64,000 nt of DNA from contig NZ_JAAHBP010000001.1 of assembly GCF_023184515.1 (NCBI RefSeq), positions 1,116,001 to 1,180,000 of the forward strand. The letters are read 5' to 3'. Below, piece after piece: positions 37,721 to 45,424 of this stretch. Within the stretch, counting starts at the first letter, position 1, and the number at the start of each line of letters is the position of its first letter. Both the position numbers and the translations under genes were made by a program. The stretch is from Streptomyces sp. D2-8 (GTDB taxonomy: Bacteria > Actinomycetota > Actinomycetes > Streptomycetales > Streptomycetaceae). The notes under the pieces are model-generated. The model was not told the DNA's origin and ran no database searches. It saw nothing but the letters and a program-made list of their open reading frames with translations.

Positions 37721-38341
37721 ATGCTGAAGGTGGGCCTGACCGGCGGCATCGGTGCCGGCAAGAGTGAGGTGTCACGGCTGCTCGTCGCGTGCGGGGCCGT
37801 GCTGATCGACGCGGACCGCATCGCGCGGGAGGTCGTCGCACCAGGGACGCCGGGGCTCGCCTCGGTCGTCGAGGCCTTCGGGGAGGAGATCCTCGCCGCC
37901 GACGGCAGCCTGGACCGGCCCCGCCTCGGCGCCATCGTCTTCGCCGACGCGGACAGACTCGCCACCCTCAACTCGATCGTGCACCCCCTGGTGGGCGCCC
38001 GCTCCCGCGAGCTGGAGGAGGCCGCCGCCGAGGACGCGGTCGTGATCCACGACGTCCCGCTCCTCACGGAGAACGGCCTGGCGCCGCTGTACGACCTCGT
38101 GATCGTCGTCGACGCGGCCCCCGAGACCCAGCTCGACCGGCTCGTACGGCTGCGCGGCATGACCGAGGAGGACGCCCGCGCGCGGATGGCCGCCCAGGCG
38201 ACGCGCGAGCAGCGCCGGGAGATCGCGGACATCGTGATCGACAACGACGTCCCGCTGGAGGAGCTGGAGCAGCGCGTGAAGGACGTGTGGGCCGAGCTGG
38301 TGCGCAGGTCGCAGGCGCCCCGGCCGTCTCCCACGGAATAG
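37721..38341 (+). CDS. coaE: Dephospho-CoA kinase
   Basis: 206 aa, ATG 37721. Phosphorylates the 3'-OH of dephospho-CoA, the last step of coenzyme A synthesis. P-loop [10 protein letters not shown] (about residues 8-17), [21 protein letters not shown] and the LID region [21 protein letters not shown] are intact. Location just downstream of rpsA and PAC2 is the conserved actinobacterial order. Confidence 0.97.
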   Translation: MLKVGLTGGIGAGKSEVSRLLVACGAVLIDADRIAREVVAPGTPGLASVVEAFGEEILAADGSLDRPRLGAIVFADADRLATLNSIVHPLVGARSRELEEAAAEDAVVIHDVPLLTENGLAPLYDLVIVVDAAPETQLDRLVRLRGMTEEDARARMAAQATREQRREIADIVIDNDVPLEELEQRVKDVWAELVRRSQAPRPSPTE

Positions 38342-38391
38342 CGGCACCCCGTGGGGGCGTTGAACCCCTGCAGTGAGGGAAGGACTCTGCC

Positions 38392-38772
38392 GTGCCCGAG
38401 ACCAGCGGTTCGACCGGACGTACCCCGGAGACGCATGTCATCGACTTCCGTGCCGCCGAGCAGCTGCTCGCGGCGCGGGACCCGCGGGGCGCGGTGAAGC
38501 TGCTCGACGGGGTCATCGCCACCCACCCGGAGAACACCGCGGCGCGGCTGTTGCGGGCGCGTGCCTTCTTCGCGGCGGCGCAGCTGAGGCCGGCGGAGCT
38601 CGAGTTCCAGATCGTCCTGGAGCGGGAGCCGGACAACGCGTTCGCGCATTTCGCGCTCGCCCGTACCTATGAGCGCGAGGGCCGTCCCGGCCCGGCGAGG
38701 CGCCACTTCCGCCTGGCGGCCGCGCTCGACCCGAATCCGGAGTTTGTGAAGGCCGCGCGCTTCGACTCGTGA
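38392..38772 (+). CDS. Tetratricopeptide repeat protein
   Basis: 126 aa from GTG 38392, with AAGGA upstream. Three TPR-like helical hairpins: RAAEQLLAARDPRGAVKLLD, NTAARLLRARAFFAAAQLRP and NAFAHFALARTYEREGRPGP. Protein-protein interaction module; partner unknown. Follows coaE by 50 bases and may share its transcript. Confidence 0.85.
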   Translation: MPETSGSTGRTPETHVIDFRAAEQLLAARDPRGAVKLLDGVIATHPENTAARLLRARAFFAAAQLRPAELEFQIVLEREPDNAFAHFALARTYEREGRPGPARRHFRLAAALDPNPEFVKAARFDS

Positions 38773-38790
38773 GCGGGCGCCCCGTCTGCT

Positions 38791-39054
38791 TCAGGGGCGT
38801 TTGTCCGGCGGTTCGTAGGGCGGGATGTCGCGGCCTGGCTGGTAGTGCGGGCCCTGACGGATGTGCCGGAGGACGACGGCCAGGTCGATCGTGACGATCA
38901 ACAGCAGCACACCGCAGGCGATGGCCCACCCGGTCCGCCCGGCGAGCGTGAACGCCACCGTCCCGAAGAGGGCCCAGACCAGCCCCCACACGCTCAGCCA
39001 GAAACGCGCCCGCAGGGCACTGCGCGCGGTCCGCGGTTCACTGCCTGTACGCAT
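38791..39054 (-). CDS. DUF6343 small membrane protein
   Basis: 87 aa, ATG 39054. MRTGSEPRTARSALRARFWL start, two transmembrane helices (LSVWGLVWALFGTVAFTLAG and AIACGVLLLIVTIDLAVVL), and a conserved tail RHIRQGPHYQPGRDIPPYEP. Matches the DUF6343 pattern of streptomycetes. Function unknown. Convergent with the TPR gene. Confidence 0.75.
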   Translation of the reverse strand: MRTGSEPRTARSALRARFWLSVWGLVWALFGTVAFTLAGRTGWAIACGVLLLIVTIDLAVVLRHIRQGPHYQPGRDIPPYEPPDKRP

Positions 39055-39128
39055 CCTTCGATCACCACTCCTGCTTGCAACGTACTCTTCGTGGCGAGGG
39101 TTCACCAAGGTCGACGGGGGAGCCGTGC

Positions 39129-39572
39129 ATGCTGCCGGACGCCGACACCCTTCCCGAGATCCTGCTCGATCTCGCCGTGCCGCACGAGGACATCGACGAC
39201 CTGGTCGCCCTGCGGCGGACACTGACCGGGGATGCCGGGGCCATGAGGCTCCTGGAGGAGTGCGTCGAGCAGCTGGTACGGGACATCGGAGAGGTCGGGG
39301 CCGAGGTGCCGCTCGCCGAGCGCCTCGCCGAAGCCGGGCGGAACATGGCGTTCCGTCGGCGGCGGCAGGGCACGGGAGGGGTGCAGGTCCCGCAGTGGCT
39401 CACGCACCACTTCCGGGGTGAGCTGTACCAGCTGGGACGGCTCCAGTTCTTCGGAGACCCGGACCTGCCGCCGGCCGGTCTGCCGAGGTGCACGTCGGTG
39501 GAGCGGGCGGTGGGGGACCACCTGCGGGCGGGCGGCCACTGGTACGTGGAGCACGGCTGGTTCCGGCGGTAG
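39129..39572 (+). CDS. Conserved hypothetical protein
   Basis: 147 aa, ATG 39129 with GGGGAG before it. Helical N-terminal half (LPEILLDLAVPHEDIDDLVA, LLEECVEQLVRDIGEVG) and a basic segment MAFRRRRQGTGG; ends WYVEHGWFRR. No motif I recognise. Divergent from the DUF6343 gene with only 74 bases between. Confidence 0.65.
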   Translation: MLPDADTLPEILLDLAVPHEDIDDLVALRRTLTGDAGAMRLLEECVEQLVRDIGEVGAEVPLAERLAEAGRNMAFRRRRQGTGGVQVPQWLTHHFRGELYQLGRLQFFGDPDLPPAGLPRCTSVERAVGDHLRAGGHWYVEHGWFRR

Positions 39573-39674
39573 CCGCTGCGGCCTCAACTCCCGGACCGTG
39601 CTGTCCCGTTCACTCGGTCGGGTGAAGGTGACCGTCAGGGGAACGGGCGTGCGGACACGGCCCGTTGGACGGGC

Positions 39675-40367
39675 ATGGAGATGAAAATGCGTGAGGGGTA
39701 CGAGGGGACGGGCCCCGGGGCCATCACCCCGGACGGCTGCGCGGTGGAGCTCTACTCACGGCTGCCCGTCGGGGGCGAACCGGAGGTCATCGCCGCCGCC
39801 GTCCCCGAGGGCGCGAGCATCCTGGAACTGGGCAGCGGAGTCGGACGCGTGACCCACGCACTGCTGGAGCGCGGCTTCACGGTCACGGCGGTGGACGAGT
39901 CCGCCCCGATGCTGGAGCGCGTGCGCGGCGCGCGGACCGTATGCGGCCCGATCGAGGAACTGGACCTGGGCGAGACGTTCGACGTGGTGCTGCTCGCGTC
40001 GTTCCTCGTGCACACGGGAGACGTCGGGGTGCGGCGCGGCATGCTGCGCACCTGCGTGCGTCATGTCGTGGAGGGCGGCTGCGTGCTGATCCAGCGGGAG
40101 GGCGAGGGCTACCACGAGAACGTGCCGCGCGAGCGCGAGGACCCCAGCGGCTTCACCGTACGGATCGCGTCGTCGGAACCGGCCGGCGACGGGGTCAACT
40201 CGGTGCGTGCGGAGTACGAGTTCCCCGACGCCGTCTGGACCCAGACGTTCCGGGCGCGACCACTGACCAAGGAGCAGTTCGAGGAGGCGCTGGAGGAGGC
40301 GGGCCTGAAGGTGGACCGCTATCTGACGGAGGACCGGATATGGGTGCGGGCGGTGCCGGCGGTTTAG
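39675..40367 (+). CDS. Class I SAM-dependent methyltransferase
   Basis: 230 aa from ATG 39675; ATG 39687 is an alternative and would use GGAG at 39677 as ribosome site. SAM-binding motif I ILELGSGVGRVTHALLERG (about residue 46), acidic end of strand 2 in TAVDESAPML, CGPIEELDL, then FDVVLLASFLVHTGD and LIQREGEGYH. Substrate unknown. Stands alone between unrelated genes. Confidence 0.82.
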   Translation: MEMKMREGYEGTGPGAITPDGCAVELYSRLPVGGEPEVIAAAVPEGASILELGSGVGRVTHALLERGFTVTAVDESAPMLERVRGARTVCGPIEELDLGETFDVVLLASFLVHTGDVGVRRGMLRTCVRHVVEGGCVLIQREGEGYHENVPREREDPSGFTVRIASSEPAGDGVNSVRAEYEFPDAVWTQTFRARPLTKEQFEEALEEAGLKVDRYLTEDRIWVRAVPAV

Positions 40368-40503
40368 GGGCTCGGGTGGGTGAGAGCCCGCCTGGGGGAG
40401 CGGAAGCGGGGCGCCTGAGCGGCTGAGGCTCCAACGGCTCTGCCCCTGACGGGCGCAGGGCCGAGGGGATCGGGGTGACCTTCCGCTCGACTTCTCCTCG
40501 ATG

Positions 40504-40531
40504 GCGATGAGTTCCGGGATGACGGCCGGTC
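40504..40531 (+). promoter_or_regulatory. Two-part upstream element of the DoxX gene, shared with DUF899
   Basis: GCGATGAGTTCCG (40504-40516), 8 bases, GCCGGTC (40525-40531), ending 43 bases before the DoxX start. The same two blocks with the same spacing occur before the DUF899 gene (54531-54558). This suggests a shared promoter type, possibly for an extracytoplasmic-function sigma factor, but no known consensus is matched. Confidence 0.5.
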
Positions 40532-40574
40532 TACCTCTCCGACACCACCACGGACCGCTTCCCAGGAGATCTTC

Positions 40575-41039
40575 ATGTCCGAGACCACCGCCTCCGTCAC
40601 CGCCGCCGACTCCACCCAGGCCGGCGTCGTCATCGCCGAGTCCGCGACCGCTCGCGGGCGGCGTGCCCGGATCGCCCTGCGCGCTCTGCAGGTGCTGCTC
40701 GCCCTCTTCTACGCGATCCCGAGCGCCCTGCCCAAGCTGATCGGGCACGCGTCGGCTGCCGAGTCGTTCGAGCGGCTCGGCTGGGGCAGCGTGGGGATGT
40801 ACACCATCGGCGTGCTCGAACTGGCCGGAGCGATCGCCCTGTTGATCCCGGTGCTCCAGTCGGTGGCGGCGATGGCGCTGAGCGCGTTGATGGTGGGCGC
40901 GTTCATCGTGCAGATAGCCGTCTTCGACGGGCAGTACGCGGCGACGCCGCTGATTCTGATCGTGCCGCTCGCCCTCATCGCGTGGGCACGGCGGGGGCAC
41001 AACGCGGATCTGCTCCGGCTGTTGCGGCGACAGGCGTGA
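40575..41039 (+). CDS. DoxX family membrane protein
   Basis: 154 aa, ATG 40575 after AGGAGA. About 30 polar residues, then four transmembrane helices (ALQVLLALFYAIPSALPKLI, YTIGVLELAGAIALLIPVLQ, MALSALMVGAFIVQIAVFDG, PLILIVPLALIAWA), with the DoxX-typical polar positions near each helix. DoxX-like proteins are linked to redox stress at the membrane in actinobacteria. Activity of this one unknown. Confidence 0.85.
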   Translation: MSETTASVTAADSTQAGVVIAESATARGRRARIALRALQVLLALFYAIPSALPKLIGHASAAESFERLGWGSVGMYTIGVLELAGAIALLIPVLQSVAAMALSALMVGAFIVQIAVFDGQYAATPLILIVPLALIAWARRGHNADLLRLLRRQA

Positions 41040-41141
41040 CCGGGTGCGACCGTGTCGCTTACGGCTCCGGCGCCGTCCGGGAGGGTCTGGCGGCCCGTCC
41101 CGGGCGCTGGTCTGAGGGGTGGTGCCGGTTCCTCGGCCTGC

Positions 41142-41756
41142 TCACGGCCTGGGTTTGCCCGAGCCGCTGCCGAACCCCCCGCCAGGACCAGGGCCGGGAC
41201 CGGGCACGCTGCCCGGGCCGGCCACACCGCGGAGGCGTTCCATTTCGCGGCGGTCGCGCTTCGTCGGGCGGCCCGCGCCGCGGTCGCGGATGCCGGCGGG
41301 GGCGACGGCCTCGCGGGGCGGGGGCGGCGGGGAGTTGTCGATGTAGCACTGGGTGGCCACGGGGGCCCCGACCCGCTTGCGGATCAGCCGGGTGACGACG
41401 ACGACCCGCTCGCGGCCCTCGTGCCGTAGACGCACCTCGTCCCCTACGCGGACGGCGTGTGCGGGCTTCACGCGCTCGCCGTTGACGCGCACGTGGCCGC
41501 CCCGGCAGGCGGTGGCTCCCATGGAACGAGTCTTGACGAGGCGTACGGACCAGATCCAGCTGTCGACGCGCACGGTCGTGCCGCTCTGCGGGCCCGCGGC
41601 CTCGGCGGCGGCGATCGCCGCGGCGACCTTCGGATCCAGGGCCTTCGTATCACCGTTCCCGGAGCCGCCGGCGGCCGTGGGGGACTCGGGCGCCGCGCCC
41701 GGGCCCGCGTCCTCGGTCCCGTCCGTCCTCTCGTGCCCCGCACCTTGAGAAGCCAT
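41142..41756 (-). CDS. S4-domain RNA-binding protein (Hsp15/RqcP-like)
   Basis: 204 aa, ATG 41756. Variable Gly/Ala/Glu-rich N-terminus (about 55 residues), then an S4 domain from VRVDSWIWSVRLVKTRSMGA through GHVRVNGERVKPAHAVRVGD, and a C-terminal REAVAPAGIRDRGAGRPTKRDRREMERLRG basic segment ending in a Gly/Pro tail. Binds structured RNA, probably ribosomal or tRNA, as in stalled-ribosome rescue; target not shown. Confidence 0.82.
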   Translation of the reverse strand: MASQGAGHERTDGTEDAGPGAAPESPTAAGGSGNGDTKALDPKVAAAIAAAEAAGPQSGTTVRVDSWIWSVRLVKTRSMGATACRGGHVRVNGERVKPAHAVRVGDEVRLRHEGRERVVVVTRLIRKRVGAPVATQCYIDNSPPPPPREAVAPAGIRDRGAGRPTKRDRREMERLRGVAGPGSVPGPGPGPGGGFGSGSGKPRP

Positions 41757-41831
41757 GCCCCGACCTTAGTCCTCCGAGCCGCCCAGCCGGGCGGGATATC
41801 GCCCTCCGAGCAACTATCCCAAACAAATTTT

Positions 41832-41871
41832 GCAAAAACTCTTTTGCTAAGTGCCCTGGGCGCCCTAACCT
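41832..41871 (+). promoter_or_regulatory. Promoter/operator of the ArsR-MFS operon
   Basis: GCAAAA-ACTC-TTTTGC (41832-41847) is a perfect inverted repeat in an unusually AT-rich patch. It overlaps TTGCTA (41844-41849), which stands 16 bases before TAACCT (41866-41871). The ATG follows only six bases after that hexamer, so the mRNA is probably leaderless. A repressor bound here would block the promoter, fitting autoregulation by the ArsR protein. Confidence 0.6.
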
Positions 41872-41877
41872 CCCGGC

Positions 41878-42513
41878 ATGGACAGCGACGAGCACAAGCG
41901 CGTACTCGATCCCGAGCACGACTCCGCCGCCCTGAAGGCGCTCACCCACCCCCTGCGTATCCAACTGCTCGGACTGCTGCGGCAGGACGGACCCGCCACG
42001 GCCAGTGAGCTGGCCGCGCGGACGGGGGAGTCGTCGGCGTCGGCCAGCTACCACCTGCGGGTGCTGGCGAAGTACGCGTTCATCACCGAGGCCGAGCACC
42101 GCGACGGGCGGGAGCGGCGCTGGCGGGCGCTGCACACCGTCACGTCCTGGAGCAACGAGACGATGGAGTCCACCGCGGCGGGCCGGGCTTTCGTCAGCCT
42201 GGCGCGACGGCGGCAGATCGAGCACCTGGAGAGGTCCCTCGCCCGGTACGAGGCGGACATGGCCGCCGGGCGGCTCGGCCAGGAGTGGGTGGAGTCGTCC
42301 GGGATCAGTGATCTCATGCCCCGGCTTACGGCCGAGTCGGTCACCGAGCTCTTGGAGACCGTCGCGGGCAAGCTGGAGGAACTGACCGCGCGGGACGCGG
42401 ACGACCCGCGCGCCGAGCACGTCGTGCTCCTCACCGCCGCCCTGCCGTTCGCCCCGCAGGAGCGGAACGACAGCGGGCGCGAGGACACGGCCCCCGAGGC
42501 CACCACCTCATGA
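41878..42513 (+). CDS. ArsR-family winged-helix regulator
   Basis: 211 aa. HTH_20/ArsR domain at about residues 15-90: ALKALTHPLRIQLLGLLRQD, then ATASELAARTGESSASASYH recognition region and LAKYAFITEAEHRDGRERRW wing. The long C-terminal helical part (100-200) probably binds ligand or dimerises. No metal-binding cysteine pair of the classical ArsR kind. Stop overlaps the MFS start (ATGA), so it likely controls that exporter. Confidence 0.88.
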   Translation: MDSDEHKRVLDPEHDSAALKALTHPLRIQLLGLLRQDGPATASELAARTGESSASASYHLRVLAKYAFITEAEHRDGRERRWRALHTVTSWSNETMESTAAGRAFVSLARRRQIEHLERSLARYEADMAAGRLGQEWVESSGISDLMPRLTAESVTELLETVAGKLEELTARDADDPRAEHVVLLTAALPFAPQERNDSGREDTAPEATTS

Positions 42514-43823
42514 CGGACCTCGTGACCCAGCCGCCCGGGACACGGACCGCTCGCCGCCGTTACGTCACCGTCTGTGCGCTCCTCTGGCTGCCACCGGGCC
42601 TGGGCATGGCCTCGATCGTCCTGCTGCTCGGCGAACGCGGCATGTCCCTGGCCGCGATCGCGGGGCTCTTCGCCGCCCACTCGCTGACCGTGGCCGCGCT
42701 GGAGCTGCCCACCGGCGGGCTCTCCGACGTCCTCGGGCGCCGGCCGGTCCTCGCCCTGGCCGGTGCGCTCAACGTGGTCGCCTGCCTCCTGATCGGCCTA
42801 GGCGCCACCGCCTGGTTGCTCACCGCCGGCATGGTGCTCATGGGCGTGGCCCGGGCCCTGGCCAGCGGTACCGCCGAGGCCTGGTACGTCGACACCGTCC
42901 AGGCGTGCTCCGGCCCGGACGCCGAGCTGCGCACGGGCCTGGCCCGGGGCGGTTCCGCGACCTCCGCCGCCCTCGCGGCAGGGCTCCTGCTCGGAGGCGC
43001 CCTGCCCTGGCTGCTCGGCCTGGGGCCCGATCCCGGTACCCGGCTGAGCGAGGCGACGTCCGGGGCGGTGCTGCCGCTGTCCGTTCCCCTGCTGCTGGGC
43101 GCCGCGGTCCAGGTCGTCTTCGTCTGCTACGTACTGGCCGTCCTGCGGGAGCCGCCACGACCACCGGCCACCCTGCGTTCCGTGGTGCGCGGCGTCCCGG
43201 CCACCGTCATGGGCGGATTGCGGCTGGGCGGACGGGACGCGCTGGTCCGCCGGATCCTGATCAGCGCCGCGGCCGCCGGAAGCGCCCTGGCCGCCATCGA
43301 ACTGCTCGTACCGGGCCGTACCGTCGCGGTCACCGGCGCGACCGGCTCCGGGGCGATGATCTACGCTGCCCTGTCCTGCGCGGGTTTCGTCTGCTCCGGT
43401 CTCGGCAGCCACCTCGCGCCCTTCGCCGCCCGGGTTGCGGGCAGTGGCGAGCGGGCCGTCCTGGTCAGTCTCGCCGCCGGGGCGGGAGGCCTGCTGTTGC
43501 TCGGGGTCACCGCGACGTCCGGCCACCCGATGGCCACGGGTCTCGCGGTCGCCGGCTTCGGACTCTTCTACCTCGGGCTGGGCGTCGCCTCCCCGAACGA
43601 GAACGAGCTGCTCCACCGCAGCGTCTCCAGCGCGGGTCGCGCCACCGCGCTGTCCGTCCAGTCCCTCGCCCAGCAGCTGGTCGGCGCGCTCACCGGCCTG
43701 ATCGTCGGGGCCCTGAGGCCCGGCCCGCTGCCCTGGCTGCTGACGGGAGCCGCACTTCTGGCCGGCGCCCTGCTCTGGCTACGCCCGAGCGGTGAACGGG
43801 CCCCGCAGACCAGCAGTGCCTGA
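42510..43823 (+). CDS. MFS transporter
   Basis: 437 aa, ATG 42510 within the regulator stop. Twelve predicted helices, loop 2-3 signature GGLSDVLGRRPVLALAGALN and MGVARALASGTAEAWYVDTV as in drug-type MFS exporters with Glu/Asp in helix 5. A substrate cannot be deduced; the regulator-transporter pair suggests an inducible efflux of a small molecule. Confidence 0.88.
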   Translation: MTDLVTQPPGTRTARRRYVTVCALLWLPPGLGMASIVLLLGERGMSLAAIAGLFAAHSLTVAALELPTGGLSDVLGRRPVLALAGALNVVACLLIGLGATAWLLTAGMVLMGVARALASGTAEAWYVDTVQACSGPDAELRTGLARGGSATSAALAAGLLLGGALPWLLGLGPDPGTRLSEATSGAVLPLSVPLLLGAAVQVVFVCYVLAVLREPPRPPATLRSVVRGVPATVMGGLRLGGRDALVRRILISAAAAGSALAAIELLVPGRTVAVTGATGSGAMIYAALSCAGFVCSGLGSHLAPFAARVAGSGERAVLVSLAAGAGGLLLLGVTATSGHPMATGLAVAGFGLFYLGLGVASPNENELLHRSVSSAGRATALSVQSLAQQLVGALTGLIVGALRPGPLPWLLTGAALLAGALLWLRPSGERAPQTSSA

Positions 43824-43907
43824 GCCCGCACCCCGGCGGCGCCGGACCTGCCCAGGATCTTGCCCCCTGTGACGAGCACGGGCCCCGCCTGCGCCTACCG
43901 TGGAGTG

Positions 43908-44612
43908 ATGGATGCCAGCGGCCTTCCCCTCCTCGACCGGCGCATCGCGGACTGCCGGGCCTGCCCGCGGCTGGTCTCCTGGCGGGAGGAGACGGCCCGG
44001 GCCAAGCGAGCCGCCTTCGCGGACTGGACGTACTGGGGCCGGCCGGTGCCCGGGTTCGGGCCCGGGGACGCCCGGTTGCTGATCGTGGGGCTCGCCCCCG
44101 CCGCCCACGGCGGCAACCGCACGGGCCGGATGTTCACCGGCGACCGCTCCGGGGACGTCCTCTTCGAGGCGCTGTACGACGTGGGCCTCGCCTCCCAGCC
44201 GACCGCCCTGCACGCCCATGACGGCCTGGAGCTGCACGGCGTACGCGTCACCTCGCCCGTGCACTGCGCCCCGCCCGCCAACAAACCCACCCCCGAGGAG
44301 CGGGACACCTGCCGCCCCTGGCTCGTGCAGGAACTGCGGCTGCTGCGCCCGACCCTGCGGGCCGTGGTCGTACTCGGCGCCTTCGGCTGGCAGGCCGCGC
44401 TGCCCGCGTTCACCGAGGCCGGCTGGTCCGTGCCCCGGCCGCGCCCCGCCTTCTCCCACGGTGCCCGGTTCCTTCTCGACGGCCTGGAACTCTTCGGCTG
44501 CTTCCACGTCAGCCAGCGCAACACCTTCACCGGCCGGCTCACCCCCGCCATGCTGCGCGACGTCCTGCGGACGGCCGGGCGGGCGGCGGGTCTGCCCACG
44601 GAAAGCGGCTAG
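43908..44612 (+). CDS. Uracil-DNA glycosylase, family 5 (UdgB-like)
   Basis: 234 aa, ATG 43908 with GGAG just before. Four-cysteine iron-sulfur type UDG: CRACPRL at the N-terminus, motif VGLAPAAHGGNRTGRMFTGD (the family 5 form lacks the usual catalytic Asp of motif A), VHCAPPANKPTPEE, and CFHVSQRNTFTGRL as the DNA-intercalating motif B. Excises uracil and other deaminated bases, including hypoxanthine, in base excision repair. Its stop overlaps the convergent GntR gene by four bases. Confidence 0.9.
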   Translation: MDASGLPLLDRRIADCRACPRLVSWREETARAKRAAFADWTYWGRPVPGFGPGDARLLIVGLAPAAHGGNRTGRMFTGDRSGDVLFEALYDVGLASQPTALHAHDGLELHGVRVTSPVHCAPPANKPTPEERDTCRPWLVQELRLLRPTLRAVVVLGAFGWQAALPAFTEAGWSVPRPRPAFSHGARFLLDGLELFGCFHVSQRNTFTGRLTPAMLRDVLRTAGRAAGLPTESG

Positions 44613-45262
44613 GGAGCCTCCTCGCCGAACAGATGGCGGACCGTTGAGCGGTAGTTGGTCCGTACGTGCGTCAGCGCGTGCGCGCGGGCGCGCTCCGGAT
44701 CGCCCGAGGCGATGGCCTCGTACAGCTCGCGGTGCTCCACGAGGAGCTGCGGCCACTCCTCGTTGCGCCGGGTCATCCAGCGCAGCCGGCCGGCGACCGG
44801 CTCCAGGGCCTCGGTGAGCAGGCTGTTGCCGGCCATCGCCACGATGCGGTCGTGCAGCCGGCTGTTGACGTCGGTGATCGTCTCGGCGTCCCCGGCCTCG
44901 GTGGCGGCGGCCGCGCGGCCGAGGAGGTCCCGCATCTCGGTCAGATCCTCCGGTGTCGCGCGGGAGGCGGCGAGTCCGGCGGCGTAGACCTCCAGGGCCT
45001 CGCGCAGCTCGAACAGTTCCTTGACGTCGGTCGGGGTGAGGCGCCGTACGACCGTACGGCGGGGGGTCTCGAAGTGGACGAAGCCCTCGGTGACGAGCGC
45101 CCGGATCGCCTCCCGGACCGGCACGCGCGAGACACCGAACCGCTCCGCCAGCTCGCGTTCCACCAGGCGGTCGCCCGGGCGGAGACTGCCCGCGATGATC
45201 TCCTGGCGCAGATCGGCCGTGACGCGTTCGCGTACCGCTCCGAGGGGTTCGATCTTCGTCAT
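44609..45262 (-). CDS. GntR/FCD-family transcriptional regulator
   Basis: 217 aa from ATG 45262 (MTKIEPLGAV); ATG 45271 would add three residues. The winged helix (about 10-75: LRPGDRLVERELAERFGVSR, VREAIRALVTEGFV) and FCD effector domain (about 85-210: LFELREALEVYAAGLAA with later D/H metal-type positions) are clear. Divergent from the NCS1 transporter; a 16-base perfect palindrome lies in the gap, so it very likely controls the transporter-racemase operon in response to a carboxylate or purine-derived ligand. Confidence 0.9.
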   Translation of the reverse strand: MTKIEPLGAVRERVTADLRQEIIAGSLRPGDRLVERELAERFGVSRVPVREAIRALVTEGFVHFETPRRTVVRRLTPTDVKELFELREALEVYAAGLAASRATPEDLTEMRDLLGRAAAATEAGDAETITDVNSRLHDRIVAMAGNSLLTEALEPVAGRLRWMTRRNEEWPQLLVEHRELYEAIASGDPERARAHALTHVRTNYRSTVRHLFGEEAP

Positions 45263-45354
45263 GGAGCCCATCTTCGTCGACGCGAGGGGTGTTTTACGGA
45301 GCGTTAACGAGAGCGACATCGGTCAGAACGGTTGACGGGGAGACCATGAGCGCA

Positions 45355-45370
45355 GTTTGGTATACCAAAC
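45355..45370. promoter_or_regulatory. GntR-type operator
   Basis: GTTTGGTATACCAAAC is a perfect 16-base palindrome of the TGGTATACCA kind bound by FCD-subfamily GntR proteins. It lies between the divergent regulator and the NCS1 transporter, 55 bases before the transporter start and ~20 bases after a TTGACG (45332-45337), so it can block transcription of the operon. Confidence 0.75.
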
Positions 45371-45424
45371 CCTCGCTGAGCCCACCGAGCAGCCCTCCGC
45401 CGTCCCCTCGCTCATGGAGGCCCC

